DNA of 64,000 nucleotides from Aquatica leii (lineage: Eukaryota; Arthropoda; Insecta; Coleoptera; Lampyridae), in contig CM069435.1 in assembly GCA_035610365.1 (NCBI GenBank), positions 14,311,123 through 14,375,122 on the forward strand. Direction: 5' to 3'. The number at the start of each line of letters is the position of its first letter. Position 1 is the first letter of the stretch. Under the pieces are notes generated by a model. It saw only the letters and a program-made list of their open reading frames with translations. It was not told the origin of the DNA and made no database searches. Positions 33,781-46,515 of the stretch are shown piece by piece. Made by a program: the position numbers and the translations under genes.

Positions 33781-34342
33781 CACTACTCGTTTCACACTAT
33801 GTCCAGTATCGGTCAGTGTCGCTATCTTCCTTCATAATAACTAACTTTTAATGACTACAGCAACAAACTTGTCCTTCGCGTTGTTAGTATATACTTGACT
33901 CGTGTCGTTTATTTATATTATTATTAATTATTTACATGTTGTTAGACATACAAATTCGGTGAAGCGTTTCTATTTGTTAAATAAATTGTTTATTGTTATA
34001 ACATGTGACTGTTATTGTAACATAATGCATCCGTAATTATTTTATTTGCATTTTAAGTTATTAATATTGGCATTGTTTCTATCAGCGATGACTATATTTT
34101 GAATTCTACTTTGCAAAGTGTACATAAATTCGTGAAAAGTTTTGTAATTTTTTTGCATACGCCCTTTAGATATATGGATTTTTAAATATTTAACTATAGT
34201 TTAGTTTAATTTGTTCTAATAAAATGTAATACAAGAACTATATCTTAAGATGGTTTTAAAGTTTATTTTCAACACAACTTACCAAGATGCACTAAATAGA
34301 CATATAAAAAAAATAAAGAACTGAACTTTGCTCTAAATGTAG

Positions 34343-34549
34343 GTAGAGCTTGTTTAGTTTCTTGTGGCAAAAACCTTGTATGCGTAGTAAATTAAGTAGG
34401 CTGTCGTAAGATAATTACAAGCAATTCCTTTATGGTTGAGAAATATAGTAGCGCATTCTCTATACACATGAATGAAAGGCGGGGTTATTACCTAAAATAT
34501 CCGCCTTACCTAACACTGGGCTTGCCACAAGAAACTAAACAAGCTCTAC
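34343..34549. mobile_element. MITE-like element with 28-bp perfect TIRs
   Basis: GTAGAGCTTGTTTAGTTTCT at 34343 continues to 34370, and its exact reverse complement is at 34522-34549; the whole unit is 207 bp. No transposase. No clear target duplication was recognised, so the superfamily is unknown. The flanks 33900-34340 and 34550-34813 show no gene. Confidence 0.6.
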
Positions 34550-34813
34550 TTCTATCAAGCACACTATCTCGAAAACACAATTACTTAACGTCTCTTATAG
34601 AGCTACTGCAATTGATAAAAATACACATGGATAACAATTATTATAAAAAGAAGCAGTAAAAAGAATTTATCAACACTCAGACGAATATACTTTAGAATTA
34701 TTTGAATAGTACCGATAAATGCTTTAAGATATTTTTAGAAACAATATCTTTCGACGTATTTAGGATGTGCAATAGATTTGTAGTAGTAGTAAAAAAAGTT
34801 TCACTGAAAGTAT

Positions 34814-35288
34814 TGAAACGTTCGAGAAATTATTTACAAATGCAAGAGCCTTCTAGAAGCTGTCTAGAAGATATAGCGAAAAGTAGGGAACGCTCGAGAA
34901 AGATTCGCCGATGTCTATAAATGCCGAAGATGGAAATCGTAGGTCAGTTATTGCTGGAATGCGAATACAACAGTCGAGAAGATTATCAAGTTGAAGATAA
35001 ATAAGTGATTAGCACGTGCGAAGTTTTAAATAAATAACAGTGTACACCGAATCGAGTGAACGTGACCTATAGTGTAAACAAACAAGTTAGTGACTTTATC
35101 TTATCGTCGCGTAAGTGATAGCATATTATTGTTTTACATAAATTCGTGTAAGTGTTTTCATTAAATATTATTAGATATTTAAATTTAATTAGTTCGGTTA
35201 ATTTAAAAGTGTACATATTTCTAGAATAAGTAAACATAATTTTTAGTCGTTATAAATAAATTAGTTTTTAATAAATAAATACGCAACA
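34814..35288 (+). repeat. Solo LTR of the macro-domain LTR family
   Basis: 475 bp, related to 22630-23100 along its length (TGAAACGTTCGAGAAATTAT ... AATACGCAACA), flanked by a 4-bp duplication GTAT (34810-34813 and 35289-35292). A complete solo LTR left by LTR-LTR recombination. Divergence from the full-length element is visibly higher than between that element's own LTRs, so this insertion is older. Confidence 0.9.
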
Positions 35289-35448
35289 GTATGAAAAAAA
35301 AATAAATTAATCAAGTCAAAAAAACAGAGTTGAGTAAAAGTTATCAAAAAAGAAACCACCAGATTAAAACAAACGCAACCAGAAATTAAAGCAAATAAAG
35401 CAGTCAGTCTGACAAAAAATTAGGGCGTGTACTAGTGTACACATGTAA

Positions 35449-36524
35449 GAAGTGAAACTTCTTTATGGCCTTATTTTTCGCAAAATGATCTACATGCAAC
35501 TTTTCAGAAATTGGTTAAATAAAGTTAAATTAGATAAATTTTAAACAAAAAGATTTTATTATCATAGACATGAATACAAATTTTTGTAAATCAATTAACT
35601 AATTTTTGTAGATTCAATTTCATATTTCAGTTACCATAAGCCATTAATTACAAAAATATATAATAACGATGACAATGATAGTAATAATTCTATTCCAATT
35701 AATGAAATCCTGTAATAATCTTAGTAGCAGAAAGTTAAAGTGAAATAATTGTATTATTTGTATTCATGTCTATGATAATAAAATCCTTTTGTTTAAAATT
35801 TATCTAATTTAACTTTATTTAACCAATTTCTGAAAAGTTGCATGTATATCAATTAATTGATGTTCATTAAATTAGCAGTCTTATTAATTAATAAATACTA
35901 TTTTAATGAAATCATATACATTGACCGATAGTTACAATAAGAAACTGAGGTTAACCTTAAATATTTTAAATTTAAAATTAGATAAATTTTAAAGAAAAGG
36001 ATTTTATTATAATAGACATGAATACAAATAATACAATTATTTCACTTTAACTTTTTGCTACTAAGATTATTACAGCATTTCATTAATTGAAATAGAATTA
36101 TTACTATCATTGTCATCGTTCAAACAGAAACTGCGGTTAACCTTAAATATATTAAATTTAAAATGTCATCGTTCAATCAGAAACTGAGGTTAACCTTAAA
36201 TATATTAAATTTAAAATGTCATCGTTCAATCAGAAACTGAGGTTAACCTTAAATATTTTAAATTTAAATTAATAACATATTTCAGAATTTATACTCTATG
36301 TCAATTAATTCCACCCAAGTATTAGAAAAATAGATATAATTACTTACTTTTGTTAAAAATCCACTGGAATTAGAATTAAAATAAAGCCTTTGATTTTGTT
36401 GATCACTTTAGTATTGATATATTATTTATCACGTCGCTATTGCGTTTCAGAAAAAAAGATGGCGCGTAACGGAAAAAATGTGACGGTAAATTTTTTTCCA
36501 ACGCCGATAAAGAAGTTTCACTTC
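35449..36524. mobile_element. Non-autonomous TIR element with nested repeats
   Basis: Ends are inverted: GAAGTGAAACTTCTTTAT at 35449 and its reverse complement finishing at 36524. Inside are a second inverted pair of about 89 bp (35492-35580 and 35757-35845, containing TAGACATGAATACAAA) and a 53-bp tandem array. The inner pair is partly repeated again near 35985-36060. No protein-coding frame is seen. The superfamily is not recognised. Confidence 0.6.
36111..36269. repeat. 53-bp tandem repeat, three units
   Basis: Unit begins TGTCATCGTTCAATCAGAAA and includes CTGAGGTTAACCTTAAATAT. The units are almost identical. A single related unit also occurs near 35925-35970. The following 36525-37130 has no feature that I can support. 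Confidence 0.8.
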
Positions 36525-37130
36525 AAAAATAGTTACTGTATAAGAGAAAATTGTTAAACTGCTTTTTTGCTATGTCGAAAACACGCCGTAGAATATGAAT
36601 TAACAGTACAGACTATGCGCTTAGAGCTAATAGTATATTACCAACACAAAGAGATTTGGATTGTTATAATTAAAAAATATTTAAGTGTATTTAAAGTCAG
36701 AAAAACAATCCTTAAGACAAAAAAATTACACTGTCGGTAAACTAGAAAAAATTAATACAATACAATACATTCATGTTGCGATTATCTCTTGTCAACAGTA
36801 TTTTTCTAAATAAAGTGAATAGAAACATTCAGTCGCTGTTAAACACTGCTGCTGCCAACTTGTAATGAATTTCTGTTGGGCTGATAAGAACCTTTGGTAA
36901 GTATACAAAAAGGCGGAACACACGATACTAATGCATTGTTTCTTTTTAGTAGTTTTTATTTTTTTCTGGAATTTATTTTCCTTGTCTTTCTTTTTGAATT
37001 CGTTTCTAGCTGGCTTACTGGAATTTATTCTCCCGTTCAATTTAGAGGATGTTTGCTAATTATTTGATGTAGCTGGAATTCACCTAGTTGCGGACGGGAT
37101 GGTTACAAACGCCCCGGATATAGGATTAAA

Positions 37131-37560
37131 TGATCGATATCTACACCTACGGAAGCTACATGTCAGAAAATTTCTTATATTTCTTTACGGAAGCCACGCC
37201 AGTTTTCATCGCGACCCTCGTTAACATTTTGCATTGTATAACACTGCTATCGTAATGTATTTTGTATGTTAATCTGTAAGTTCATGTCCCGTACGGTACT
37301 AAATCATTTACTCAACATTTAAATGAATATTATTGAATTCTTGTGTGAAAATTTTTGGCTCGCAAATTGCTTTGGGTTACAGGTAAATTAACACTTGAAA
37401 ATAATAATTGTTGTTGCGAGCTTGTACTTTCAACGTACCTGTGAAATTTGCAAATGAATTTAGCTTGGTATACTGCCGTAATAAAAAGCAATCTCAATGA
37501 CGGTCTTTACAAAATTTAACTACCTAACCTTAAAGTGTAACATCTTAAGATCAGTGAAGC
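37131..37560. repeat. Dispersed repeat, copy B
   Basis: Same orientation as 1-415 and well conserved (ACGCCAGTTTTCATCGCGAC, TTTCAACGTACCTGTGAAAT). It ends about 110 bp before the Polinton-type palindrome. Its left edge is near GATCGATATCTACACC, longer than the window-start copy, which is truncated by the window. Confidence 0.75.
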
Positions 37561-37689
37561 ACCGCCAATTTAATTAAAAATTTTGTTCAGCCGTACTTAT
37601 AATTTTAAATTTTAATATGTTAATACTTTCTATTCCATTTTCTTCGTGTTAATAATAAATTTAGGTGGTTGTGAGTAGTATAGTAGGGC

Positions 37690-38045
37690 CGGTTCTGGCG
37701 CAAATTTTCCCGCGCTTTTTTTAAAATTTGAATTTCGGGTAAGTTCGGGCGAGTTCGTATTTTGTTCGGCTATGTTCGTGTGCGCGCGCAATTTGAATTT
37801 CGGGTTCGGGCAAGTTCGAGTTTTGGGAGGGGGTAGTAACCACATTTTCCCGCGCTTTTTTAAAAATTTGAATTTCGTGTAAGTTCGGGCGAGTTCGTAT
37901 TTTGTTCGGCTGTTTTCGTGTGCGCGCGCAATTTGAATTTCGTGTCTGTTCGGGTTCGGGCAAATTCGAGTTTCGGAAAGGGGTGGGGGGTAGTAACCAT
38001 ATTTCCCGCGCATTTTAAAATATTTGAATTTCGTACCACTTCGGG
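37690..38045. repeat. Terminal tandem repeats, left arm end
   Basis: About 2.5 units of a 150-160 bp repeat carrying CCCGCGC, AAATTTGAATTTCG, GTTCGGGCGAGTTCGTAT and GTGTGCGCGCGCAA. Mirrored at 52028-52385. Further, more diverged units start near 38375 and 42180 (a longer unit of about 340 bp) and an internal copy is at 43465-43560. The remaining arm sequence 38100-41030 is AT-rich, with repeated short segments (for example AAGTTAGCCGATGATG at 39827 and 40233) and no gene. Confidence 0.8.
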
Positions 38046-41031
38046 TGCTTTTTCTATCATTTGAATATCATGCATATGAATACATAATTAAATTAAAGTA
38101 TTATGAAAAGGTAGAATAAATCTATCATAAACAACAAGGACTAACTGGTTCATCCCAAAATATAAAGAATGGTTCCTATCAAAAATTTTTTTTTTACACA
38201 TCAGATTATTGAGGTTGTTTTATTCAATTGTGCATTTAGTAAAACAAATCAATTAATTTTTTGAATGTAAATTTAGAATGATCAATAAATATTTCAGATA
38301 ATAATGCCATAGTCATAATGATTAATGTTATTTATTGTTGAATACACTGTAGCCAACTTAAGATTACAAATTTCCTGCGCTTTTTTTAAAATTTGAATTT
38401 CGTGTAAGTTCGGGTGCTTTGAATTTCTATCATTTGAATATCATGCATATTAATACATAATTGAATTAAAGTATTATGAAAAGGTAGAATAAATCTATCA
38501 TAAACAACAAAGAGCTAACTTGTTCATTCCAAAATATAAAGAATGGTTCCTATCAAAATTGTTTTTTACACATCAGATTATAAAGGGTGTTATATTCAAT
38601 CGCGTATTTAGTAATACAAATTTTTTGAATGTAAATTTAGAATGATCAATAAATATTTCAGATAATAATGCCATAGTCATAATGATTAATGTTATTTATT
38701 ATTGATTACACTGTTGCCAACTTAAGATTATAAAATTTATTAATGATTTTGATAGCAAGCAGACTATTTTATGCATTTCAAATTAATACGTCATTAAATT
38801 AAAGTAACTTAGGATTATATATCGAATTACATATTTCATTACTATTACAGGTTGAATACCTTTAATGATTAAATTTTTATTTACTGCCAACAACTTAAGA
38901 AATTTACTAAGTTTATAAGGTCGATCCGGTAAATTTGATTAAAATAATAATCAATACAAAACGGTGCATATTTAAATTACAATTAAAATGTATAACAATT
39001 TTTTTATAAAGACTCTAACGTTCAAGTATTATCTCAGCATATAGTGTTATATATCAGTCGTTGACACTCATAATTTTGTTGATTTGCATTATTCAGCTTT
39101 AACCGTTTATAAAACAGTAATTTCTTAAATGAAAAATCGTCAATTTAACTTATCGTTTTAGTACTGGATTTTGATTATCAGTATTTGTAAAATCAAATCA
39201 ATGAAAATCAGTAATTAATGTATACAATTAAAATAGTATTACAGTTAACCTTATTTAAATTACAATTAAAATTTATAAACAATGTTTTTTTTCACGCAGA
39301 TGGTATTATATTACATTTTATAGTTGCGTTTGGTGTGAGATTGCAATTTTTTAAATATTTTTTTAAATAATTTCGTTGTGTTAATAGCCGCATCGATCGA
39401 ATAAACTCCTTGATTATGTTAGATTTAATATTTTATATGCATTTAAAATTGGCTTATAATGTACAGACATTTCTTTAATAAAAATAAATTCTATTCATAG
39501 CTATTACTAGTTATATACACAAACAAAATGCTGATTTAACTATTGTAGACATTGCAAAGAATGCAGTAATATAATTTTTTCAATGAAAAATTAATCCATT
39601 TATTTAATTTAGATTCTAGTATTAGAGAAATATTTTAACCTTACTTACATTACAATGAAAATTTATTACTATTTTTTATAAAAACATTATATGACATTAT
39701 AGTAACATAAAGTTTTTTCTGCAAAAGCTCGTTGGCATGTTTTTTGCTGATCTGCAGTTTTATAATTAAATAATTTTATGCAAAAACAAATAATATCGGG
39801 TATGGTAGAGTTACATTCGGTTTGAAGTTAGCCGATGATGATCGAGGAAGTTCGTATTTAGGTTCGGTAGAGGGCGGGAAAGTTAAAAAACTCATTCATC
39901 GTTTTTACTATTTATTAATATTTATATACAAAATATGACTATTATTATATTTAATTATTACGTACATTTTATATTACCATTGTAGATATTACAAAGAATG
40001 TAGTTATATAATTTCTTCAATGAAAAAATAATCCATTTATTTAATTTAGATTATGGTATTAGAAATTTTGAAACCTTATTTACATTACAATTAAAAATTA
40101 TAACTATTTTTTATAAAAACGTCATATATCATTCATTAAACCATTAGATATATACAAAAATAAACAAAATAAATGTACACAAAAAAAAAAACAAATTATA
40201 TCGAGTATGACCGGTTTACGTTCGGTTTGAAGTTAGCCGATGATGGTCGGGGGAGTTCGTATTAAATAAAAGTATTTTTATTATTATATATCCAATTACA
40301 TATTCAAAAAAACAATTAAAATTTAGAGTGTAAAGTTAAAATAGACAATTAATATTTGAAATAATGATGTATTATTCTTTTTTACTGTTGCAAGTCAAGA
40401 ACCTTTAATGATTAAATGTATTTCCTATTAAATACAAATTCATCAACTTAAGATAACAAAATTTAGTCTTTTTGTTGCAGAAAATATAACTTAACCTCAA
40501 TAATTTTTAATCATACTGCAAATTTGATTAAAATAATAACTGAAATTAACACAAAACGATGGAAATAAGTAAGCAATTTAAATAGTAAACTTTTATTACA
40601 CATTGCCAAATATATAAATATATATCTAATTACATATGTAATATTCGACAAAAAAATAAAACAACTAAGCCTTAGAATGTATAGTTAAAATAGACAATAA
40701 ATATTTGAAATCATAATGTCTTACTTATTTTTTTACTGTTACAGGTCAAGAACCTTTTCTATTCAATATAGCGTCATCAATTTAAGATAACAAAATTTAG
40801 TGTTTTTGTAACGGAAACTGTAACATAACCTCAATAATTTTGACTTGCATTGTAAATTTGATTAAAATGATAACTGAAATCAACACAAAACGATGAAAAT
40901 AAGTAAGCAATTTAAGTAGTAAACTTTATTACACTTTGCTAAATATATAACTACCATACTTTATTTACAAAGTTTAAAAATTAAATTAATAAAAATTCAG
41001 GGTTAAAAAATTTTAACAAACGTATGATAAA

Positions 41032-42050
41032 TTAATGGTCTGTAACACTAGACATGATATATCCAGGTCGATGATGCAATATTTCCATTACACACAACAC
41101 ATTATAAGAATTAATGTTATTTTCACAATTTAAAAAATGGCCAAATGCTTCAAAACTCTGCATTTCATCATCTTCTTTATAGTTCTCGTCCTTATAACCA
41201 TCGGCGCTTTTTTTAATTTTGTTTTTTTCAGTTTTTTGTTTAATCACACTTTCTACTATATTATTGTAGTATTCTTTTAATTTATACGATTTCATTAATT
41301 CCAATCGATAGTTAATTGTAGGTTTTAAATTAAAAATGTTGTACATATCATATTTATCCAAAGTACACGATCGATAATCACGACACAACATAATTGTTTT
41401 TAAAAATTCGAATTTTTATCTAACGGAGATGATCCTGGTTCAGAATACTTCCAATTGTAGAATAATTTTAAATCTTTGGATATATCGATTGATTTACTTA
41501 GGTTTTGAATAGAAACATTGATGTTTAACAATTTCGCTTCTTCAAGAATAGGCATGATTTCGGTGGAATTATAGAAAAAATCGTTCATTAAATAAGGTTG
41601 AAGTTTCATAAATTCGGTCCATTCTTCTATAGTTAGTAGTACGTTATTTTTATCATAATGATTACAAACAACAACATTCCATCTGGCATTTCTACATATA
41701 CCACCATTTTCACACGTGTCACTGTTTACATCACTCCAGATTCGTATAACAGAATCAAGATGCAAATACGTGCTATACCCAATTTCAATATATTTGTAAC
41801 CGTCATGATCGATTCTGTAGCAAGTTGAGTTTACAAGTGTTTCATTTGAAGCGTTATCATATTGCAGAAGACGAGTTTCTTCAATCAATTTGTATTCTGT
41901 AGACATGAATCGTAGTGAATCCGATCGTTCATCATCATCTTCATATTCAACATCAATACTATTATGACTCATACAATGCGTCGTAGGTGAATCCAAATGT
42001 AATGGAACACTACTAGATTTTGCTTTTTCTATATCTAACCGATCACTCAT
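41032..42050 (-). pseudogene. 339-aa Polinton-arm gene, left copy, frameshifted
   Basis: Same gene as 48029-49048, in the opposite arm. Five T instead of six in the run near 41401 (minus strand) shift the frame, giving 216 codons (42050 down to 41400) and then a separate 119-codon frame. Apart from this and one Tyr/Cys difference the protein is the same. The break is therefore younger than the duplication, or the arms were homogenised and then mutated. Confidence 0.85.
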
Positions 42051-42863
42051 TTTGAAATTAAATTAGTTAATACACAAAACGCACAAATATATCTGTATCG
42101 TATCGTCCTAGAGAATGCAGGATTAGAACTGATTGAAATCTACAATCACAACTCTACTTTACGTAATTGAATGAGATCGAACTTCCTTGCTTTTTTTAAA
42201 CTTAAATTTTAGGTAAGATGGCCGTTCTGACTCAACATTTTTAGCGTTTGAAAATCATGCATTTAAAATTAATACACAATTAAATTAAAATAATTTGAAT
42301 AAGTATAAGTAAAACTATGTCGCCAACAATAAAGTAGTCTAACTAACCCACTCATCACGAAATATAGGAAATGGTTCCTATCAACATTTTTTAAAGGCCA
42401 CTTAATCACATTGTAAAGGATTATATATCCAATTACATATTTACTGTTTAAAAATAGCAAAACAATTAATTTTTGAATATAAATTTAAAATGGTCCATGA
42501 GTATTTGAAATAATGGTGCCTACATTGTTGCCAACTTAAGATAACAAATTTGATTTAAATAAAATAATAATTGAAATTATCGATATTACTATTTATTAAT
42601 ATTTTGAGGTTTTCATCAATTAAAAACAAAACTTTGCTTTTTAATTTATTTTGAATTTTTTTACGTTGTTTGATAACGTCGGTTTTCCTATACCTATTCT
42701 ACTCTTAAAGGTCTGTTTTAAAATCATTACATCATTTCTTAGTTTAAGTTTACAATTTTTTTATGTTTTAAAGTACGCAAGTGAACCTCATACATATTGT
42801 TGATAAGGTGAATTTCACAGCATTCACAATATGTACTTATATTATTAAAAAACTGTTTAGTTG

Positions 42864-43179
42864 ATGATGCCCACTAAGAAAAGTTCTAATAGACTTTATT
42901 CATATCCTGATTTCAATCATGTTTTAAATTGCGATGGGATTCAATTTCCCATTACTATAAAAGATATAAGAACATTTGAAAAGCTTAACAATTTATCAAT
43001 TAATTTAAAAAAAATTTGAAGCTGATCAACGACTCATTAAATCTAAAAAACACAACATGTTCTCCGTTAAGCAAAGTAAAATTGTACTTAGTCCTTATGA
43101 TGATAAACGCATGCTCAGTTTTGATAGTACTGAAACAAGACCGTGGGGTTATCTACATCAACCGTTTGAAGAGAATTAA
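42864..43179 (+). pseudogene. DNA polymerase B remnant: N-terminus joined to C-terminus (left arm)
   Basis: The first frame from ATG 42864 contains FPITIKDIRTFEKLNNLSIN, which I recognise as the conserved N-terminal strand of Polinton/adintovirus-type PolB proteins, and stops at about 43018. One base out of frame follows a PolB C-terminal tail with VLSPYDDKRM and TRPWGY, the usual DDKR...GH-like ending. The roughly 3-kb catalytic core (exonuclease and polymerase motifs) is missing. It is mirrored at 46899-47214. Assignment rests on motif memory, not a search. Confidence 0.65.
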
Positions 43180-43561
43180 ATTCAATAATCGTTGTAAGAA
43201 CACACCATCAATAACTAACAGTAAACTATATAATTTGTTTAACAGTTTGCATTCAACTAGGTGATTTTTATACAAACCATTGATAAATTAAACAGTTTTG
43301 TTGTTGAGCACGCAAATTATCTATAAGTTAGGAAATCATCTATTTTTTATTTATATTGACGGCTTATACAGTTTTTAATCTTTTATTGTGCGATAGGTTG
43401 AATAAAAAAATCAAAACTTTTTCTGTATCAACTCGAATTTGTATCTGTTTCCATATCGATTACTAAATTTGAATTTCGTGCAAGTTCGGTTGAGATCGTA
43501 TTTTCTTCGACTGTGTTCGTGTGCGCGCGCATTTTTTCAGATTTGAATTTCGGCTTTTACT

Positions 43562-43842
43562 TTTGACGACTACAAAAAGTGTTTGTTTGATAAAAAATTT
43601 TTGAAGCTGATCAACGACTTATCAAATCTAAACAACAGTTAAACAAAGCAAAATTGTACTTAGTCCTTATGATGATGATAAACGCATGCTCAGTTTTGAT
43701 AGTACTGAAACAAGACCGTGGGGTTATCAAGATCAATCGTTTGGAGCAGATTAAATTCTATAATCGTTGCAGCAACACACGATCGAGATGCTATATTAAG
43801 TTGAACATCCGGTCTAGATTCGGCAAGGTGGCCTTCTACTAA
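43562..43842 (+). pseudogene. Second PolB C-terminal remnant (left arm)
   Basis: Begins FDDYKKCLFDKK, the segment that precedes the C-terminal tail in Polinton PolB proteins, then a frame with PYDDDKRMLSF. It is a second, partly diverged copy of the tail at 43010-43179, so the C-terminal region is duplicated within each arm. An internal copy of the terminal repeat (43465-43560) lies directly before it. The left-arm copy has one A fewer than the right-arm copy near 43593. Confidence 0.6.
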
Positions 43843-44239
43843 TTTGGAGAATTATAAAAAAAATTATTATCTTATGTATTGTTAATTTTATATTAATTTA
43901 TTTTATTTTAAACATTTAACAAACTAAACAGTCTAAAAACCAAGCAATATGATTTCACCAATTTACCGTTCAAAAACCAAAATTCGAGAACTGACTATTC
44001 GACTAATTGATAAATCAATTTAAAATCGGTTTGTTACATTGGTTCAAAAATTGGTTTGTTGAGGGGGGTTAAAAATTAATTTCTCAATATAGATTAGTAA
44101 CAACTCATAGCATAGTTTATAGATAATTTGCGAATATTTAAAGTAATGGTGCCTTATGTTACTATTTTTTGTTTACTAATAAAGACGCTGCCAACAACTT
44201 TAGATAACAATAATTAATAAGTTCATAAAACTCGCCCTC

Positions 44240-44985
44240 AGGATAGTTTGTTGGCAAACAGCTTTACAAACAGGTAGTTTGTTTGCAAACAATTTTACAA
44301 ACAGGTGGTTTTTTTGCAAACAGCTTTACAAACAGGTGGTTTGTTTGCAAACAACTTTAGATACAGGTGGTTGGTTTACAAACAGCTTTACAAATAGGTG
44401 GTTTGTTTACTAACAGTTAGTCAGTTTATGATGTTTTGGTTTTTGAACGGTTAATCGGTTTCTTAATACGATCTCAAAAACTTTACAGGTGGTTTGTTTA
44501 CTAACAGCTAGTTGCTTTTTTTTGGTTTTTGAATGGTTAGTTGGTTTGTTAAGGCAGTTTTCACTTCCTGCTTTAGACCAATTGTAATTAACTAGGCCCA
44601 TTAACCACACCTATTAACACCACTTATAACATCATCTATCTAACAATTTGATTGTCAAAAAGCAAATCGGTTTGTTATTTTGATTTAATAGATATTAATT
44701 GGTTTGTTGAGGTAGCTTCAGCATCTTGTTTTAGACCAATTAGAATTGGCCACGCCCATTAACCACACCTCTAATAACACTTATCTGCCCACTTGATTGG
44801 CCAAATACGGAATTAATTTGTTACATTGGTCCGAAAGTTCTAATTTGAAACCGAAATATTGAAATTCGACACCCGAATTTGTAATTTGACACCAAAATAT
44901 TGAAATTCGACACCCGAATTTGTAATTTGACACCAGAATATTGAAATTCGACACCAAAATTTGTAATTTGACACCTGAAATCGGT
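44240..44985. repeat. Inner tandem repeats, left arm
   Basis: Two arrays next to the palindrome centre: 33-36 bp units with CAAACAGGTGGTTTGTTTGC (about 44250-44420) and 42-bp units alternating GAAATTCGACACC and TTTGTAATTTGACACC (44836-44985). Both are mirrored, at about 45655-45835 and 45092-45240. The unique centre (44995-45085) contains a T-rich stretch. Confidence 0.8.
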
Positions 44986-46233
44986 TTGTTGAAGCGGCTT
45001 AAAAATCTATTTTTGTTTGTTTCTTTTTTAATTTTTTTAATTGTTAGTACCAAGTTTAATACATTAGTTAATCTGTTTTCCCCTTCAAAAAACCGATTTC
45101 AGGTGTCAAATTACAAATTTTGGTGTCGAATTTCAATATTCTGGTGTCAAATTACAAATTCGGGTGTCGAATTTCAATATTTTGGTGTCAAATTACAAAT
45201 TCGGGTGTCGAATTTTAATATTTCGGTTTCAAATTAGAACTTTCGGACCAATGTAACAAATTAATTCCGTATTTGGCCAATCAAGTGGGCAGATAAGTGT
45301 TATTAGAGGTGTGGTTAATGGGCGTGGCCAATTCTAATTGGTCTAAAACAAGATGCTGAAGCTACCTCAACAAACCAATTAATATCTATTAAATCAAAAT
45401 AACAAACCGATTTGCTTTTTGACAATCAAATTGTTAGATAGATGATGTTATAAGTGGTGTTAATAGGTGTGGTTAATGGGCCTAGTTAATTACAATTGGT
45501 CTAAAGCAGGAAGTGAAAACTGCCTTAACAAACCAACTAACCATTCAAAAACCAAAAAAAAGCAACTAGCTGTTAGTAAACAAACCACCTGTAAAGTTTT
45601 TGAGATCGTATTAAGAAACCGATTAACCGTTCAAAAACCAAAACATCATAAACTGACTAACTGTTAGTAAACAAACCACCTATTTGTAAAGCTGTTTGTA
45701 AACCAACCACCTGTATCTAAAGTTGTTTGCAAACAAACCACCTGTTTGGAAAGCTGTTTGCAAAAAACCACCTGTTTGTAAAATTGTTTGCAAACAAACT
45801 ACCTGTTTGTAAAGCTGTTTGCCAACAAACTATCCTGAGGGCGAGTTTTATGAACTTATTACTTATTGTTATCTAAAGTTGTTGGCAGCGTCTTTATTAG
45901 TAAACAAAAAATAGTAACATAAGGCACCATTACTTTAAATATTCGCAAATTATCTATAAACTATGCTATGAGTTGTTACTAATCTATATTGAGAAATTAA
46001 TTTTTAACCCCCCTCAACAAACCAATTTTTGAACCAATGTAACAAACCGATTTTAAATTGATTTATCAATTAGTCGAATAGTCAGTTCTCGAATTTTGGT
46101 TTTTGAACGGTAAATTGGTGAAATCATATTGCTTGGTTTTTAGACTGTTTAGTTTGTTAAATGTTTAAAATAAAATAAATTAATATAAAATTAACAATAC
46201 ATAAGATAATAATTTTTTTTATAATTCTCCAAA

Positions 46234-46515
46234 TTAGTAGAAGGCCACCTTGCCGAATCTAGACCGGATGTTCAACTTAATATAGCATCTCGATCGTGTG
46301 TTGCTGCAACGATTATAGAATTTAATCTGCTCCAAACGATTGATCTTGATAACCCCACGGTCTTGTTTCAGTACTATCAAAACTGAGCATGCGTTTATCA
46401 TCATCATAAGGACTAAGTACAATTTTGCTTTGTTTAACTGTTGTTTAGATTTGATAAGTCGTTGATCAGCTTCAAAAATTTTTTTATCAAACAAACACTT
46501 TTTGTAGTCGTCAAA
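46234..46515 (-). pseudogene. Second PolB C-terminal remnant (right arm)
   Basis: Mirror of 43562-43842. Here the run after FDDYKKC keeps the frame longer (CLFDKKIFEADQRLIKS), showing that the right arm is closer to the ancestral reading frame. The DDKR tail is again one frame away. Confidence 0.6.

Noticed and set aside
37630..38075. Frames with repeated KFKLRAH or NSNCARTR-type peptides at the palindrome ends
   Set aside because: Translated tandem repeats; all three frames are open because the repeat lacks stops, so there is no evidence for coding.
43016..43264. 82-codon frame beginning MKLINDSLN in the Polinton arm
   Set aside because: The neighbouring frame gives the PolB tail with DDKR, so this frame is a shadow of the polymerase remnant.
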